From NCBI GenBank assembly GCA_902517795.1, contig CABYDR010000008.1:1-44479 (forward strand): a stretch of 44,479 nt of DNA, written 5' to 3'. The translations under genes and the position numbers were made by a program. Positions 10,516-19,991 of this stretch are shown here, one piece after another. The notes below the pieces were generated by a model. It was not told where the DNA came from and searched no databases. It saw nothing but the letters and a program-made list of their open reading frames with translations. Source of the stretch: an uncultured Woeseiaceae bacterium. GTDB lineage: Bacteria; Pseudomonadota; Gammaproteobacteria; Steroidobacterales; Woeseiaceae. How positions within the stretch are numbered: the first letter of the stretch is position 1; each line of letters opens with the position of its first letter.

Positions 10516-10944
10516 ATGAAATACTTAATAACCCTTGTTGTGAGTTTGATATTAACAAATGCTATTGCCTTGGCAGAAGATGTAGTTAAACCAGCTGAGA
10601 TGAGTAAATCTGACATTGCCGGTGCAATTTATCTAAGATCGGATATGACCAGGGTAACCCATCCAAATGGTTCAAATACATTAGATGTAACAAATTTTAC
10701 GAGCAGCGATGGCAAATATGAGACAGGTATGTACGCCTCAGCAGCTTCTAACATTGAGAGAAATCAGCCATGGGGAGTTGATGAGTTTTTTTATGTGGTT
10801 TCAGGAAGTATTACACTGACCTCTGATGACGGAAGTGTGATGGTTATAGAAGCCGGTGAAACTGCCACCATTCCTAAAGAATGGACGGGAAAATGGGATA
10901 CAGAAGGATACAGTAAGATTTGGGTAATTTATACCAGTGAATGA
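10516..10944 (+). CDS. Secreted small cupin-domain protein
   Basis: Signal peptide MKYLITLVVSLILTNAIALAE; cupin-like VDEFFYVVSGSITLTSDDGSVMVIEAGETATIPKEWTGKW; SD aaggag. Confidence 0.75.
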   Translation: MKYLITLVVSLILTNAIALAEDVVKPAEMSKSDIAGAIYLRSDMTRVTHPNGSNTLDVTNFTSSDGKYETGMYASAASNIERNQPWGVDEFFYVVSGSITLTSDDGSVMVIEAGETATIPKEWTGKWDTEGYSKIWVIYTSE

Positions 10945-10986
10945 ATAGTTAAGAGTGATAATAATAAAGAGATCGAGGAGATTATC

Positions 10987-12324
10987 GTGCTAGATGACAG
11001 TACTACAGACGTGAGTATCGATTTACCAGATATGGATTCGTATTGGATGCCTTTTACGGGTAATCGATATTTTAAAGAAAACCCAAGAGTCATTCACAAA
11101 GCTGAAGGAATGTATTGTTGGTCTCATGATGGCAGAAAATTATTGGATATGGTGGCTGGTTTATGGTGTTGCAATGCAGGTCATTGTGACCCAAGAATTG
11201 TGAAGGCTATCCAGGATCAGGCAAAAGAGCTGGACTATGCAATGGCATTTCAGTTAGGCCATCCAAAAGTATTTGAATTGGCATCAAAACTAGTCGATAT
11301 CGCACCAAAAACAATAGATCATGCTTTTTTTGTCAACTCTGGATCAGAGGCAGTCGATACCGCAATGAAAATGGTGCTTGCTTATCATCGAATTAGAGGT
11401 GAAGGAGAGAGAACAAGGTTTATTGGTCGTGAACGCGGCTATCACGGTGTTGGGTTTGGCGGTATCTCAGTTGGAGGGATGTCACCTAACAGAAAAATGT
11501 TTGGCGCAATGTTACCCGGAGTGGATCATTTACCTCACACGCACAATCTAGAACACAATGCCTTCTCCAGAGGTTTACCTAATTGGGGCGAACATCTGGC
11601 CGATGAGCTGGAAGCTATCGTTGCTCTTCATGATCCATCTACCATTGCAGGAGTAATTGTGGAGCCTATTGCAGGTTCTGCCGGAGTTTTCCTTCCTCCT
11701 AAAGGTTATCTCAAAAAGCTAAGAGAAATCTGCACAAAACACGGAATCATGTTGATCTTCGATGAAGTGATCTGTGGTTTTGGAAGAACTGGCGATGCGT
11801 TCGCTTCAACACGGTTTGATGTAACCCCAGACATTCTTACCGTGGCGAAAGGTTTGACGAGTGGCACTGTCCCGATGGGTGCGGTTTTAACCAGGGGAGA
11901 TATCTATGATACGTTCATGACTGGGCCTGACAGTGCTATTGAGTTCTTCCATGGTTATACATATTCAGGTCATCCACTAGCAGCAGCAGCAGGATGTGCT
12001 ACGTTAGATGTTTATCGTGAAGATGGTCTTTTTAATAGAGCAAAGTCTCTTGAGGATAAATTTGCTGATGCGCTCCACTCTCTAAAAGGCGAACCCAACG
12101 TAATTGATATAAGAAATTTTGGTCTTGTTGGAGCAGTAGAATTAACACCAATTGAAGGCCAACCAACAGCAAGAGCGATGAGTATTTTCCGAGATTGTTT
12201 TGACAAAGGTTTAATAATAAGAACAACCGGTGATAACGTTGCATTTTCTCCGCCATTGATTGTAGAAGAGCAACAAATTCTCGATACAATTGAAATGGTC
12301 AGAGATTCATTGAGATCAGCATGA
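10987..12324 (+). CDS. Class III aminotransferase, omega-amino acid (beta-alanine):pyruvate aminotransferase-like
   Basis: SYWMPFTGNRYFKENPR N-terminus, FVNSGSEAVDTAMKMVLAYHRI, IFDEVICGFGRTGDAFAS; coupled to mmsA; GTG start with upstream gaggag. Confidence 0.82.
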   Translation: MLDDSTTDVSIDLPDMDSYWMPFTGNRYFKENPRVIHKAEGMYCWSHDGRKLLDMVAGLWCCNAGHCDPRIVKAIQDQAKELDYAMAFQLGHPKVFELASKLVDIAPKTIDHAFFVNSGSEAVDTAMKMVLAYHRIRGEGERTRFIGRERGYHGVGFGGISVGGMSPNRKMFGAMLPGVDHLPHTHNLEHNAFSRGLPNWGEHLADELEAIVALHDPSTIAGVIVEPIAGSAGVFLPPKGYLKKLREICTKHGIMLIFDEVICGFGRTGDAFASTRFDVTPDILTVAKGLTSGTVPMGAVLTRGDIYDTFMTGPDSAIEFFHGYTYSGHPLAAAAGCATLDVYREDGLFNRAKSLEDKFADALHSLKGEPNVIDIRNFGLVGAVELTPIEGQPTARAMSIFRDCFDKGLIIRTTGDNVAFSPPLIVEEQQILDTIEMVRDSLRSA

Positions 12325-13841
12325 AATCAATATTCGATAGTTTGAATGATAATAATCGTAAAATTGAAACCTGGATAGATGGCAAGACCTCAAAATCCAC
12401 CTCCGATAGATATGATATTGTCACAAATTCTGCAACAGGGGAACAATGTGCCTCAGTAATTATGTCCACTAAAGATGACGTTGAAGCTGCCATTCAGTCA
12501 TCAAAAAAGGCACTCCAAACATGGTCTCAGACTCCAGTTTTGAGGCGAGCAAGGGTCATGTTTAAGCTCAAGGAGCTTATTGAGAGAGATAAAAAGAAAA
12601 TTGCACAAATAATTACCCAAGAGCACGGAAAAGTTCTTGATGATGCTGAAGGATCAATTCAGCGTGGACTCGAAGTTGTAGAATTTGCCTGTGGCATACC
12701 GCATCTAATTAAAGGAGAGTTTAATAATCAGGTTGGCACCGGTGTAGATACATTTTCTATGAGACAGCCATTAGGAATATGCGTTGGCATAACTCCTTTT
12801 AATTTTCCTGCAATGGTTCCCTTATGGATGTTTCCCCTTGCTATCTCATGTGGCAACACTTTCATACTTAAACCGTCAGAGAAAGCACCAACCTGTGCAA
12901 ACATATGGGCAGAGCTCCTTAAAGAAGCAGGGTTACCAGATGGTGTATTTAATGTTATCCATGGCGATCATATTGCAGTTAACGCACTTTTGAATCATGA
13001 GGAAGTAGCAGCTGCCAGTTTTGTTGGATCTACTCCAGTTGCAGAACATGTCTACAAAACAGCATCTGAGCATGGAAAACGCGTTCAAGCGCTCGGTGGA
13101 GCAAAAAATCATCTGGTGGTTATGCCAGATGCAGACATGGATCAGGTTGCAGATGCTCTAATTGGAGCTGGCTATGGTTCTGCTGGAGAGAGATGTATGG
13201 CTATATCAGCTGTGATTGCAGTTGGCGATTCTGCGGATCCACTTTTAGAAAAATTGTTGCCTAAAATAAATACCATAAAAATAGGGCCAGGAGATGATAT
13301 TTCAAATCACATGGGGCCACTTATTACTGCTGAGCATAAAGAAAAGGTTAAATCATATATAGATTTAGGAGAAAAAGAGGGAGCCAAGCTACTAGTTGAT
13401 GGGAGATCGTATGACATTTCTAATTCAGCGGGATATTTTTTAGGCCCTACTTTTTTTGATCATACTACAAAAGACATGCGTGTATATAAAGAAGAGATAT
13501 TTGGTCCAGTTCTGACTATGATCAGGGTCGAAACATTTGATGAAGCTGTGAAACTTGTAAATGATCATGAGTTTGGAAATGGCACTGCAATTTTTACGCG
13601 TGACGGAGATGCTGCTAGAGAGTTTTCAAACAATATTAAAGTTGGCATGGTTGGAATAAATGTTCCAATACCGGTGCCCTTGGCTTTTCATACTTTTGGT
13701 GGTTGGAAACGATCTCTATTTGGCTCAAATGGAGTTTATGGAATGGAAGGTGTGCGTTTTTATACAAGATTAAAGACTGTCACCTCGAGATGGCCAACTG
13801 GCATAAGAGCTGGCGCTGAGTTTTCTATGCCGACTATGTAG
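12321..13841 (+). CDS. mmsA: CoA-acylating (methyl)malonate-semialdehyde dehydrogenase
   Basis: QPLGICVGITPFNFPAMVPLWMFPLAISCGNTFILKPSEK, GSAGERCMAISAVIAVG catalytic Cys; ATGA overlap with preceding gene. Confidence 0.9.
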   Translation: MKSIFDSLNDNNRKIETWIDGKTSKSTSDRYDIVTNSATGEQCASVIMSTKDDVEAAIQSSKKALQTWSQTPVLRRARVMFKLKELIERDKKKIAQIITQEHGKVLDDAEGSIQRGLEVVEFACGIPHLIKGEFNNQVGTGVDTFSMRQPLGICVGITPFNFPAMVPLWMFPLAISCGNTFILKPSEKAPTCANIWAELLKEAGLPDGVFNVIHGDHIAVNALLNHEEVAAASFVGSTPVAEHVYKTASEHGKRVQALGGAKNHLVVMPDADMDQVADALIGAGYGSAGERCMAISAVIAVGDSADPLLEKLLPKINTIKIGPGDDISNHMGPLITAEHKEKVKSYIDLGEKEGAKLLVDGRSYDISNSAGYFLGPTFFDHTTKDMRVYKEEIFGPVLTMIRVETFDEAVKLVNDHEFGNGTAIFTRDGDAAREFSNNIKVGMVGINVPIPVPLAFHTFGGWKRSLFGSNGVYGMEGVRFYTRLKTVTSRWPTGIRAGAEFSMPTM

Positions 13842-15759
13842 AGGATCGAGCTGTTATTTCGTCCTCTATGCCTTTAATGGCTTCCTTCAAACTCATTGTC
13901 TTTTGATCTTTTGAGCCCAACCTTCTCAATGTGACTGATTCATTTTCAATTTCTCTGTCACCGACAGTCATAAGGATCGGTATCTTGGCGTGACTGTGCT
14001 CTCTTACTTTGTAAGAGATTTTCTCATTCCGAATATCGCACTCTGATTCAATTCCAACTGCTCTTAATTTTTTGACAATATCTTTAGCATAATCATCAGC
14101 TTTAGAGGTGATGGTCAATACTTTTACCGGTAATGGGGATAGCCACAAAGGTAGGTTGCCAGCATGATGCTCTATGAAAATTCCAATGAAACGCTCCAGT
14201 GAACCAAATATGGCTCTATGCAGAAGTACCGGGGTATGTTTTTGGCCATCTTCACCTACGTAGGATGCATCCAGTCTTTTTGGCAGATTTAGATCGACCT
14301 GATGGGTTCCGCATTGCCAATCTCTTCCGATTGCATCTCGTAAAACAAATTCTAGTTTAGGACCATAAAAGGCGCCTTCGCCAGGATTATGTTTGTATTT
14401 TAATCCAGTTTTTTCTAGCGCTGAAATCAACGCGTTTTCAGCATTATCCCAGACAGAATCTTCGCCAACTCGAACATCAGGTCTATCAGCATATTTGATG
14501 ATTACATCCTCAAAACCAAAATCTTTGTATATATCAAGAATAAGGTCACAAACAGCTATTGTCTCATCAGTGATTTGTTCAGGCGTACAAAATATATGAG
14601 CATCGTCTTGAGTAAATGCGCGGACTCTGAGCATACCATGAAGTGATCCAGAGGGTTCATATCGATGCACTTTACCAAATTCTGAAAGTCTGTATGGAAG
14701 GTCTCTGTAACTGGTTATACCTTGTTTAAAGACTTGAACATGCCCAGGACAATTCATTGGTTTTATAGCATAATTCCTTCCATCTACAGTCTCAGAGGTG
14801 AACATGTTCTCACCAAAGGATTCCCAATGTCCGGATGCTTCCCACAATGATCGATCCATTAGCTCAGGTGTATTGACCTCCTTATATCCAGCATTAACTT
14901 GCTTTTCTCGCATGTAGTCGATGAGTTTTTGAAAAAGGCGCCAACCTTTCGGATGCCAAAAAACTGCACCCGGTGCTTCTTCTTGAAAATGAAACAAATC
15001 CATTTGTTTGCCAAGCTTTCTGTGATCTCTTTTTTCAGCCTCTTCCAGGCGCAATAAGTATTTTTTTAGGTCCTTGTTATTCAGCCAAGCAGTACCGTAT
15101 ATCCTTTGCAACATTTGGTTTTTTGAATCTCCTCTCCAATAGGCACCTGATATTTTTGTTAATTTAAAAGATCCAATTTGTTTCAATGAGGTTAGGTGAG
15201 GGCCTCTGCACAGATCAATAAAGCCTGTTTCTCCTTGCCGATATATCTGGAAGTTCTCTTTTTGGTCAGAATTTTCGATTATCTCTAACTTGTAGTCTTC
15301 AGCATTTTTTTTGAAAAGGGCTACAGCATCCTTCTTTGAATGATAGGATTTAATGATCTCATGTTTCGAATCAATTATTTTTCTCATCTCATCTTCAATC
15401 TTTGGAAGATCATCGATTGATAGCATTTCATCGACTTCGAAATCATAATAAAAACCATCTTCTACTGTTGGTCCGATGGCGAGCTTACTGCTTGGGTATA
15501 AATTCTTAATTGCTCTTGCAAGAACTTGAGCAGTTAGTGTGTGACGCATAATTTCGAGCCCTGCTTCACTATTTAGTGTGATTATGGATATGGCTGCATC
15601 ACTTGATATTTGATCGGTGAGATCATGTTGCTCACCATCAATCTCAATAGCCACAGCAGCTTTAGCCAAATTAGAGCCTATTGATTCAGCAATTTCGATA
15701 CCAGTGGTCGGTTCTTTAAATTGCTTTTCAGAACCATCAGGAAGTCTTATGGTTAACAC
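13834..15759 (-). CDS. thrS: Threonyl-tRNA synthetase
   Basis: Full-length ThrS with TGS, editing and class II core domains; Zn-ligand regions MNCPGH, RAFTQDDAHIFC, LHRAIFGSLERFIGI. Confidence 0.97.
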   Translation of the reverse strand: MLTIRLPDGSEKQFKEPTTGIEIAESIGSNLAKAAVAIEIDGEQHDLTDQISSDAAISIITLNSEAGLEIMRHTLTAQVLARAIKNLYPSSKLAIGPTVEDGFYYDFEVDEMLSIDDLPKIEDEMRKIIDSKHEIIKSYHSKKDAVALFKKNAEDYKLEIIENSDQKENFQIYRQGETGFIDLCRGPHLTSLKQIGSFKLTKISGAYWRGDSKNQMLQRIYGTAWLNNKDLKKYLLRLEEAEKRDHRKLGKQMDLFHFQEEAPGAVFWHPKGWRLFQKLIDYMREKQVNAGYKEVNTPELMDRSLWEASGHWESFGENMFTSETVDGRNYAIKPMNCPGHVQVFKQGITSYRDLPYRLSEFGKVHRYEPSGSLHGMLRVRAFTQDDAHIFCTPEQITDETIAVCDLILDIYKDFGFEDVIIKYADRPDVRVGEDSVWDNAENALISALEKTGLKYKHNPGEGAFYGPKLEFVLRDAIGRDWQCGTHQVDLNLPKRLDASYVGEDGQKHTPVLLHRAIFGSLERFIGIFIEHHAGNLPLWLSPLPVKVLTITSKADDYAKDIVKKLRAVGIESECDIRNEKISYKVREHSHAKIPILMTVGDREIENESVTLRRLGSKDQKTMSLKEAIKGIEDEITARSST

Positions 15760-15890
15760 TTTATATTCTCGAATTATATAAAATTATTTTTTGTAAGTTA
15801 TATAATCATTGTACCCGAAAATAAACTCCCCGCTAACTAAGATACGTTTTTTTTGGTTACAATAGGATTAAAGTTTATCGATCTGAATAT

Positions 15891-16373
15891 ATGAGTAATA
15901 AAAAAATAAACATAGTTACAACTGGTGAGCATGATCATGCGGGATGCATTGAAGATGCAATATTGAAAGCAGAGCTTGTTTGTAAGAATAATAATTTAAG
16001 ATTCACGAAAATACGAAAGAAGGTACTGCAGTTGATCTGGTCTAGCCATAAGCCTATTGGTGCCTATGAAATACTTGACAGCCTAAGAGCTGAAGAGATT
16101 AAGGCTGAGCCACCAACAGTCTATAGAGCTCTCAGTTTTTTGATCGATGCATGCTTAGTCCATCGATTGGACAGTTTGAATTCTTTTGTGGGTTGTGTCG
16201 ATCCAGAAAACACTCATCAGGGACAATTTTTTATATGCCAAGATTGCAATAATGTTTCAGAGTTCAATGATCATGAGATTTCTGATTTAGTAGAATCAAA
16301 GATGAAAAGTAATGGATTCTCTGCAACACATCAAACACTTGAAGTGATGGGTCATTGCAATAATTGTAAATAA
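15891..16373 (+). CDS. zur: Fur-family regulator, Zur-like
   Basis: LRFTKIRKKVLQLIWSSHKPIGAYEILDSL, PPTVYRALSFLIDACLVHRL, CxxC pairs FICQDCNNV and GHCNNCK. Confidence 0.88.
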   Translation: MSNKKINIVTTGEHDHAGCIEDAILKAELVCKNNNLRFTKIRKKVLQLIWSSHKPIGAYEILDSLRAEEIKAEPPTVYRALSFLIDACLVHRLDSLNSFVGCVDPENTHQGQFFICQDCNNVSEFNDHEISDLVESKMKSNGFSATHQTLEVMGHCNNCK

Positions 16374-16410
16374 AACAACATGTATCAAGAAAAACATTTG
16401 AAATAAGCAA

Positions 16411-18090
16411 ATGAAAGATAGCAAACCAAGAGATTTTATAAGACAGATCATTCATGATGAAACGAAGAATCAGGATTCAAGGAAGGTAATTACCAGATTT
16501 CCTCCTGAGCCAAATGGATTCCTTCATATTGGCCATGCAAAATCAATTTGTCTAAATTTTGCTGTAGCCAATGAAAATAAGGGTAAAACTTTTCTTCGTT
16601 TTGATGACACCAATCCACTTAAAGAAGATGATATTTATGTTCAGTCAATAAAAGAAGATGTTTCATGGCTTGGATTCGATTGGGAAGACAGGTTGACATT
16701 TGCGTCAGATTATTTTGAAAATCTTTACCAAGCGGCAATTAAATTAATAAATAAAGGGCTCGCATATGTAGATAGCCTCAATGCAAATGAAATAAGAGAA
16801 TACAGAGGTACTCTAACTGAACCTGGAAAAGACAGCCCATACAGAAATAGATCTCCTGAAGAGAATTTAGAGTTATTTAAGAGAATGAAAAACGGTGAAT
16901 TTTCAGATGGAGAAATGATACTCAGAGCTAAAATCGATATGAAATCTCCTAATATGAATATGCGTGATCCAGCTATTTATCGTATCCGAAAACATGCCCA
17001 TCAGAGAACAGCTGATAAATGGTGTATTTATCCGATGTATGATTTTGCTCATGCACTATCTGATGCATACGAAGGGATAACATACTCTTTATGCACTCTT
17101 GAATTTGAAGATCATCGCCCTCTTTATAATTGGTTTATTGAGCAGGTTGAAACAGAGCATCGGCCACGTCAAATTGAATTCTCAAGATTGAATATGGCAT
17201 ATGCGCTGACAAGCAAAAGAAAGTTACATGGCTTAATTATAAATAAGATAGTTGATGGCTGGGATGATCCACGTCTAGTCACAATTTCAGGAATGAGGAG
17301 AAGGGGCTATCCACCGAATGCTATTTTGGATTTTTGCGAAAGAATAGGTATAACAAAAAAAGATAATTACATAGAAATGGGCGTTTTGGAGAATTCTGTC
17401 AGAGAGGAGTTGGGTGACACAACACAAAGAAGAATGGGTGTCTTGGATCCTCTTAAAGTAACCATACAAAACTTTGAAAATGACAAAGTTGAGGTGCTAG
17501 AAGCACAAAATCACCCACAAATTCCTGAGTTTGGAATGAGAAAGATCTCGTTCACCAAAGAACTTTACATAGAAAGAAGCGATTTTAAAGAAGATGCGCC
17601 AAGAAAATTTCATAGACTTAAGCCAGGCGGAGAAGTAAGGCTTAGATATGCATACATTATAAAATGTGAGGAAGTTATCAAAGATTCAAGTGGCAATATA
17701 GAAGAATTAATATGCAGCTATGATCCCGACACAAAGAGTGGCACTGGTAAAAGTGATAAAAAGGTTAAAGGAACAATTCATTGGGTGTCCGCTGAACATT
17801 CATTTGATGCCGAAATAAGGCTTTATGATCGATTGTTTAAAGTGCATAACCCTGCAGCATCGGATGATTTAGAAAAGACAATCAATCCAGATTCACTCAA
17901 AACTGTTCAAGCTAAGCTTGAGGATTCTCTTGGAGCAGAAGGCGCACCTCCTTCTTTTCAATTGGAAAGAACAGGTTATTTTTGCCTTGATACCAAACTT
18001 AGCAATGAAAAGAAAAGAATCTATAACCGAACAGTTACCCTTAGAGACTCTTGGGCAAAAATTGAAAAAGCTGCTATGTCTCAGGGATAG
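16411..18090 (+). CDS. glnS: Glutaminyl-tRNA synthetase
   Basis: FPPEPNGFLHIGHAKSICLNF (HIGH motif), LNMAYALTSKRKL, full-length GlnRS. Confidence 0.97.
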   Translation: MKDSKPRDFIRQIIHDETKNQDSRKVITRFPPEPNGFLHIGHAKSICLNFAVANENKGKTFLRFDDTNPLKEDDIYVQSIKEDVSWLGFDWEDRLTFASDYFENLYQAAIKLINKGLAYVDSLNANEIREYRGTLTEPGKDSPYRNRSPEENLELFKRMKNGEFSDGEMILRAKIDMKSPNMNMRDPAIYRIRKHAHQRTADKWCIYPMYDFAHALSDAYEGITYSLCTLEFEDHRPLYNWFIEQVETEHRPRQIEFSRLNMAYALTSKRKLHGLIINKIVDGWDDPRLVTISGMRRRGYPPNAILDFCERIGITKKDNYIEMGVLENSVREELGDTTQRRMGVLDPLKVTIQNFENDKVEVLEAQNHPQIPEFGMRKISFTKELYIERSDFKEDAPRKFHRLKPGGEVRLRYAYIIKCEEVIKDSSGNIEELICSYDPDTKSGTGKSDKKVKGTIHWVSAEHSFDAEIRLYDRLFKVHNPAASDDLEKTINPDSLKTVQAKLEDSLGAEGAPPSFQLERTGYFCLDTKLSNEKKRIYNRTVTLRDSWAKIEKAAMSQG

Positions 18091-18823
18091 AATTATTTTT
18101 TTTATTGTGTGAGGATCGGGCCCAATATACAAATCCAGTGTCAATTAAAGCAATAACTGCCTTAATGATATATTCAGCAAGGCCAATCTGAATGGCCGTT
18201 CTTATGTCAACAATACTCCACCATACAACTACAGTATAGATGGATGAATCAATGAATTGTGAGCTCAATGTAGAAAAATTGTTTCTCAACCAAAGATGAT
18301 TCTCTCCTGTCTTTTTCTTAATTTTGTGAAAAATCCATACATCATATCTTTGGCTCACATAGTAAGCTAAGAGTGAACCAATAATGAAACGAGGTGTAAG
18401 ATCAATAATTATTTTGAAAGCATCATGAATCTTCACAGAGTATTCACCGGTCTGGGAAGAATGAGACGGATTGAACAAAAGTGAAAGCCACATCACGATG
18501 ATCATGATCAAACTAACAATAAAACCAAGTTTTACAGCATCTGTTGCTGCCTTTTTTCCAAAATTCTCACTCAAAACATCGGTTGCAAAAAAAATACTTG
18601 CGTAAAACAATAGCCCTAAACTTATCTCAATATTGAAAATTGTGATCAATCTCGGGCCAAGAAGATTGGCGAGCAATATACTGAATACCACTGCAGCCTG
18701 TAAACCAGTATGGCTAAATAATCGGTATAACAGGATCGTTGAAAAAAGAAAAAAGATTGTCGAACCAAGCCAAAGTATTTCTTGGTTTGACGTTAAAAAT
18801 ATAATCAGATTATTTTGAAGCAA
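18074..18823 (-). CDS. yhhQ: Queuosine precursor transporter, YhhQ/VUT family
   Basis: Polytopic; ASIFFATDVLSENFGKKAATDAVKLGF and LSSQFIDSSIYTVVVWW are family-typical. Confidence 0.87.
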   Translation of the reverse strand: MLQNNLIIFLTSNQEILWLGSTIFFLFSTILLYRLFSHTGLQAAVVFSILLANLLGPRLITIFNIEISLGLLFYASIFFATDVLSENFGKKAATDAVKLGFIVSLIMIIVMWLSLLFNPSHSSQTGEYSVKIHDAFKIIIDLTPRFIIGSLLAYYVSQRYDVWIFHKIKKKTGENHLWLRNNFSTLSSQFIDSSIYTVVVWWSIVDIRTAIQIGLAEYIIKAVIALIDTGFVYWARSSHNKKNNSIPET

Positions 18824-18831
18824 TTCGTCTA

Positions 18832-19968
18832 TTAATTATTTGACAGAGTTAGAAATCTTTTCATATGGAAATCAGCATTACCAAAAAGAATTTCTATTGA
18901 TGACAGTCTTTTAAAAAAATGTGCAATATCAAGTTCCCAAGATATCCCCATTCCACCATGGAGCTGAACTGCTTCTTGTCCAACATGCTTGCCTGCAATC
19001 CCAATTTGATATTTCAATCCACTGATCGCTTTTTTAAGTGAGCTACTGTCATCTTGATTGGTAGTCAGTGCCCACAAAAGAATAGATTCTGTTTCTTCAC
19101 AAGCCATTAATGTATCCACCATACGATGTTGAAGTGCTTGAAAACCTCCAATAGGTAAACCAAACTGGACACGATTTTTTGAATATTCTACTGTTTTATC
19201 GTGCAAGGATTTCATTATACCTGTTGCTTCTGCACACACTGCTAGTGTTGCATCATCAATTGTTGACTCAAGAGTTTGATATCCTTTTCCAATTTCTCCC
19301 AACAAATTATCTTTGTTTATCTCAACATTTTTGAAGGTTATTTCTGAGGCAGAGTGACCATCAACAGTTTTATAATTATTTTTTGAGATTCCAGGTAAAT
19401 CACTCTCAACAACAAACAGCGATATTCCTTCTGCTTCAGTTTGTGATCCAGATGTTCTGGCTGGAACAATGATTATGTCCGCTTCTTTACCATTTAATAC
19501 GAATGATTTTTTTCCGTTGATAATAGCTTTGTCACCATTATCTTTTGCAACCGTTGCGACATCATTCAAATTGAATCGAGATTGGGGTTCGGTAAATGCC
19601 AGAGTGGATTGCAATTCTCCATTTATGATATTGGAGAGCCATTTTGATTTCTGATCATCCGTTGCCAGTCTCTTTAAGACTCCGCCTGCAAGGATTACAT
19701 TCTCAAGATATGGTTCAAGCACCAGTCCGCGACCTATTTCTTTCATTATCAGCATCGTTTCTACAGGCCCACCGTTCAATCCTCCATCCTCTTCGGAAAA
19801 AGGGATAGCCGTAAAGCCTTGCTCGACAAAAAAATTGTATGCATCAGAGTCAAAAGCAGAGTCCCCTTCTGCAATGCTCATTCTTTTTTCAAAGTCATAT
19901 TCATTTTCTATGAATCGAGATATTACATCTCTTATCGCCGATTGCTCTTCTGATATTGATAAATCCAT
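18832..19968 (-). CDS. Acyl-CoA dehydrogenase family protein
   Basis: ACAD fold; STLAFTEPQSRFNLNDV, GQEAVQLHGGMGISWELDIAHFFKRL. Confidence 0.88.
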   Translation of the reverse strand: MDLSISEEQSAIRDVISRFIENEYDFEKRMSIAEGDSAFDSDAYNFFVEQGFTAIPFSEEDGGLNGGPVETMLIMKEIGRGLVLEPYLENVILAGGVLKRLATDDQKSKWLSNIINGELQSTLAFTEPQSRFNLNDVATVAKDNGDKAIINGKKSFVLNGKEADIIIVPARTSGSQTEAEGISLFVVESDLPGISKNNYKTVDGHSASEITFKNVEINKDNLLGEIGKGYQTLESTIDDATLAVCAEATGIMKSLHDKTVEYSKNRVQFGLPIGGFQALQHRMVDTLMACEETESILLWALTTNQDDSSSLKKAISGLKYQIGIAGKHVGQEAVQLHGGMGISWELDIAHFFKRLSSIEILFGNADFHMKRFLTLSNN

Positions 19969-19991
19969 TAGCTATTCCAGTTTTGAATTAA

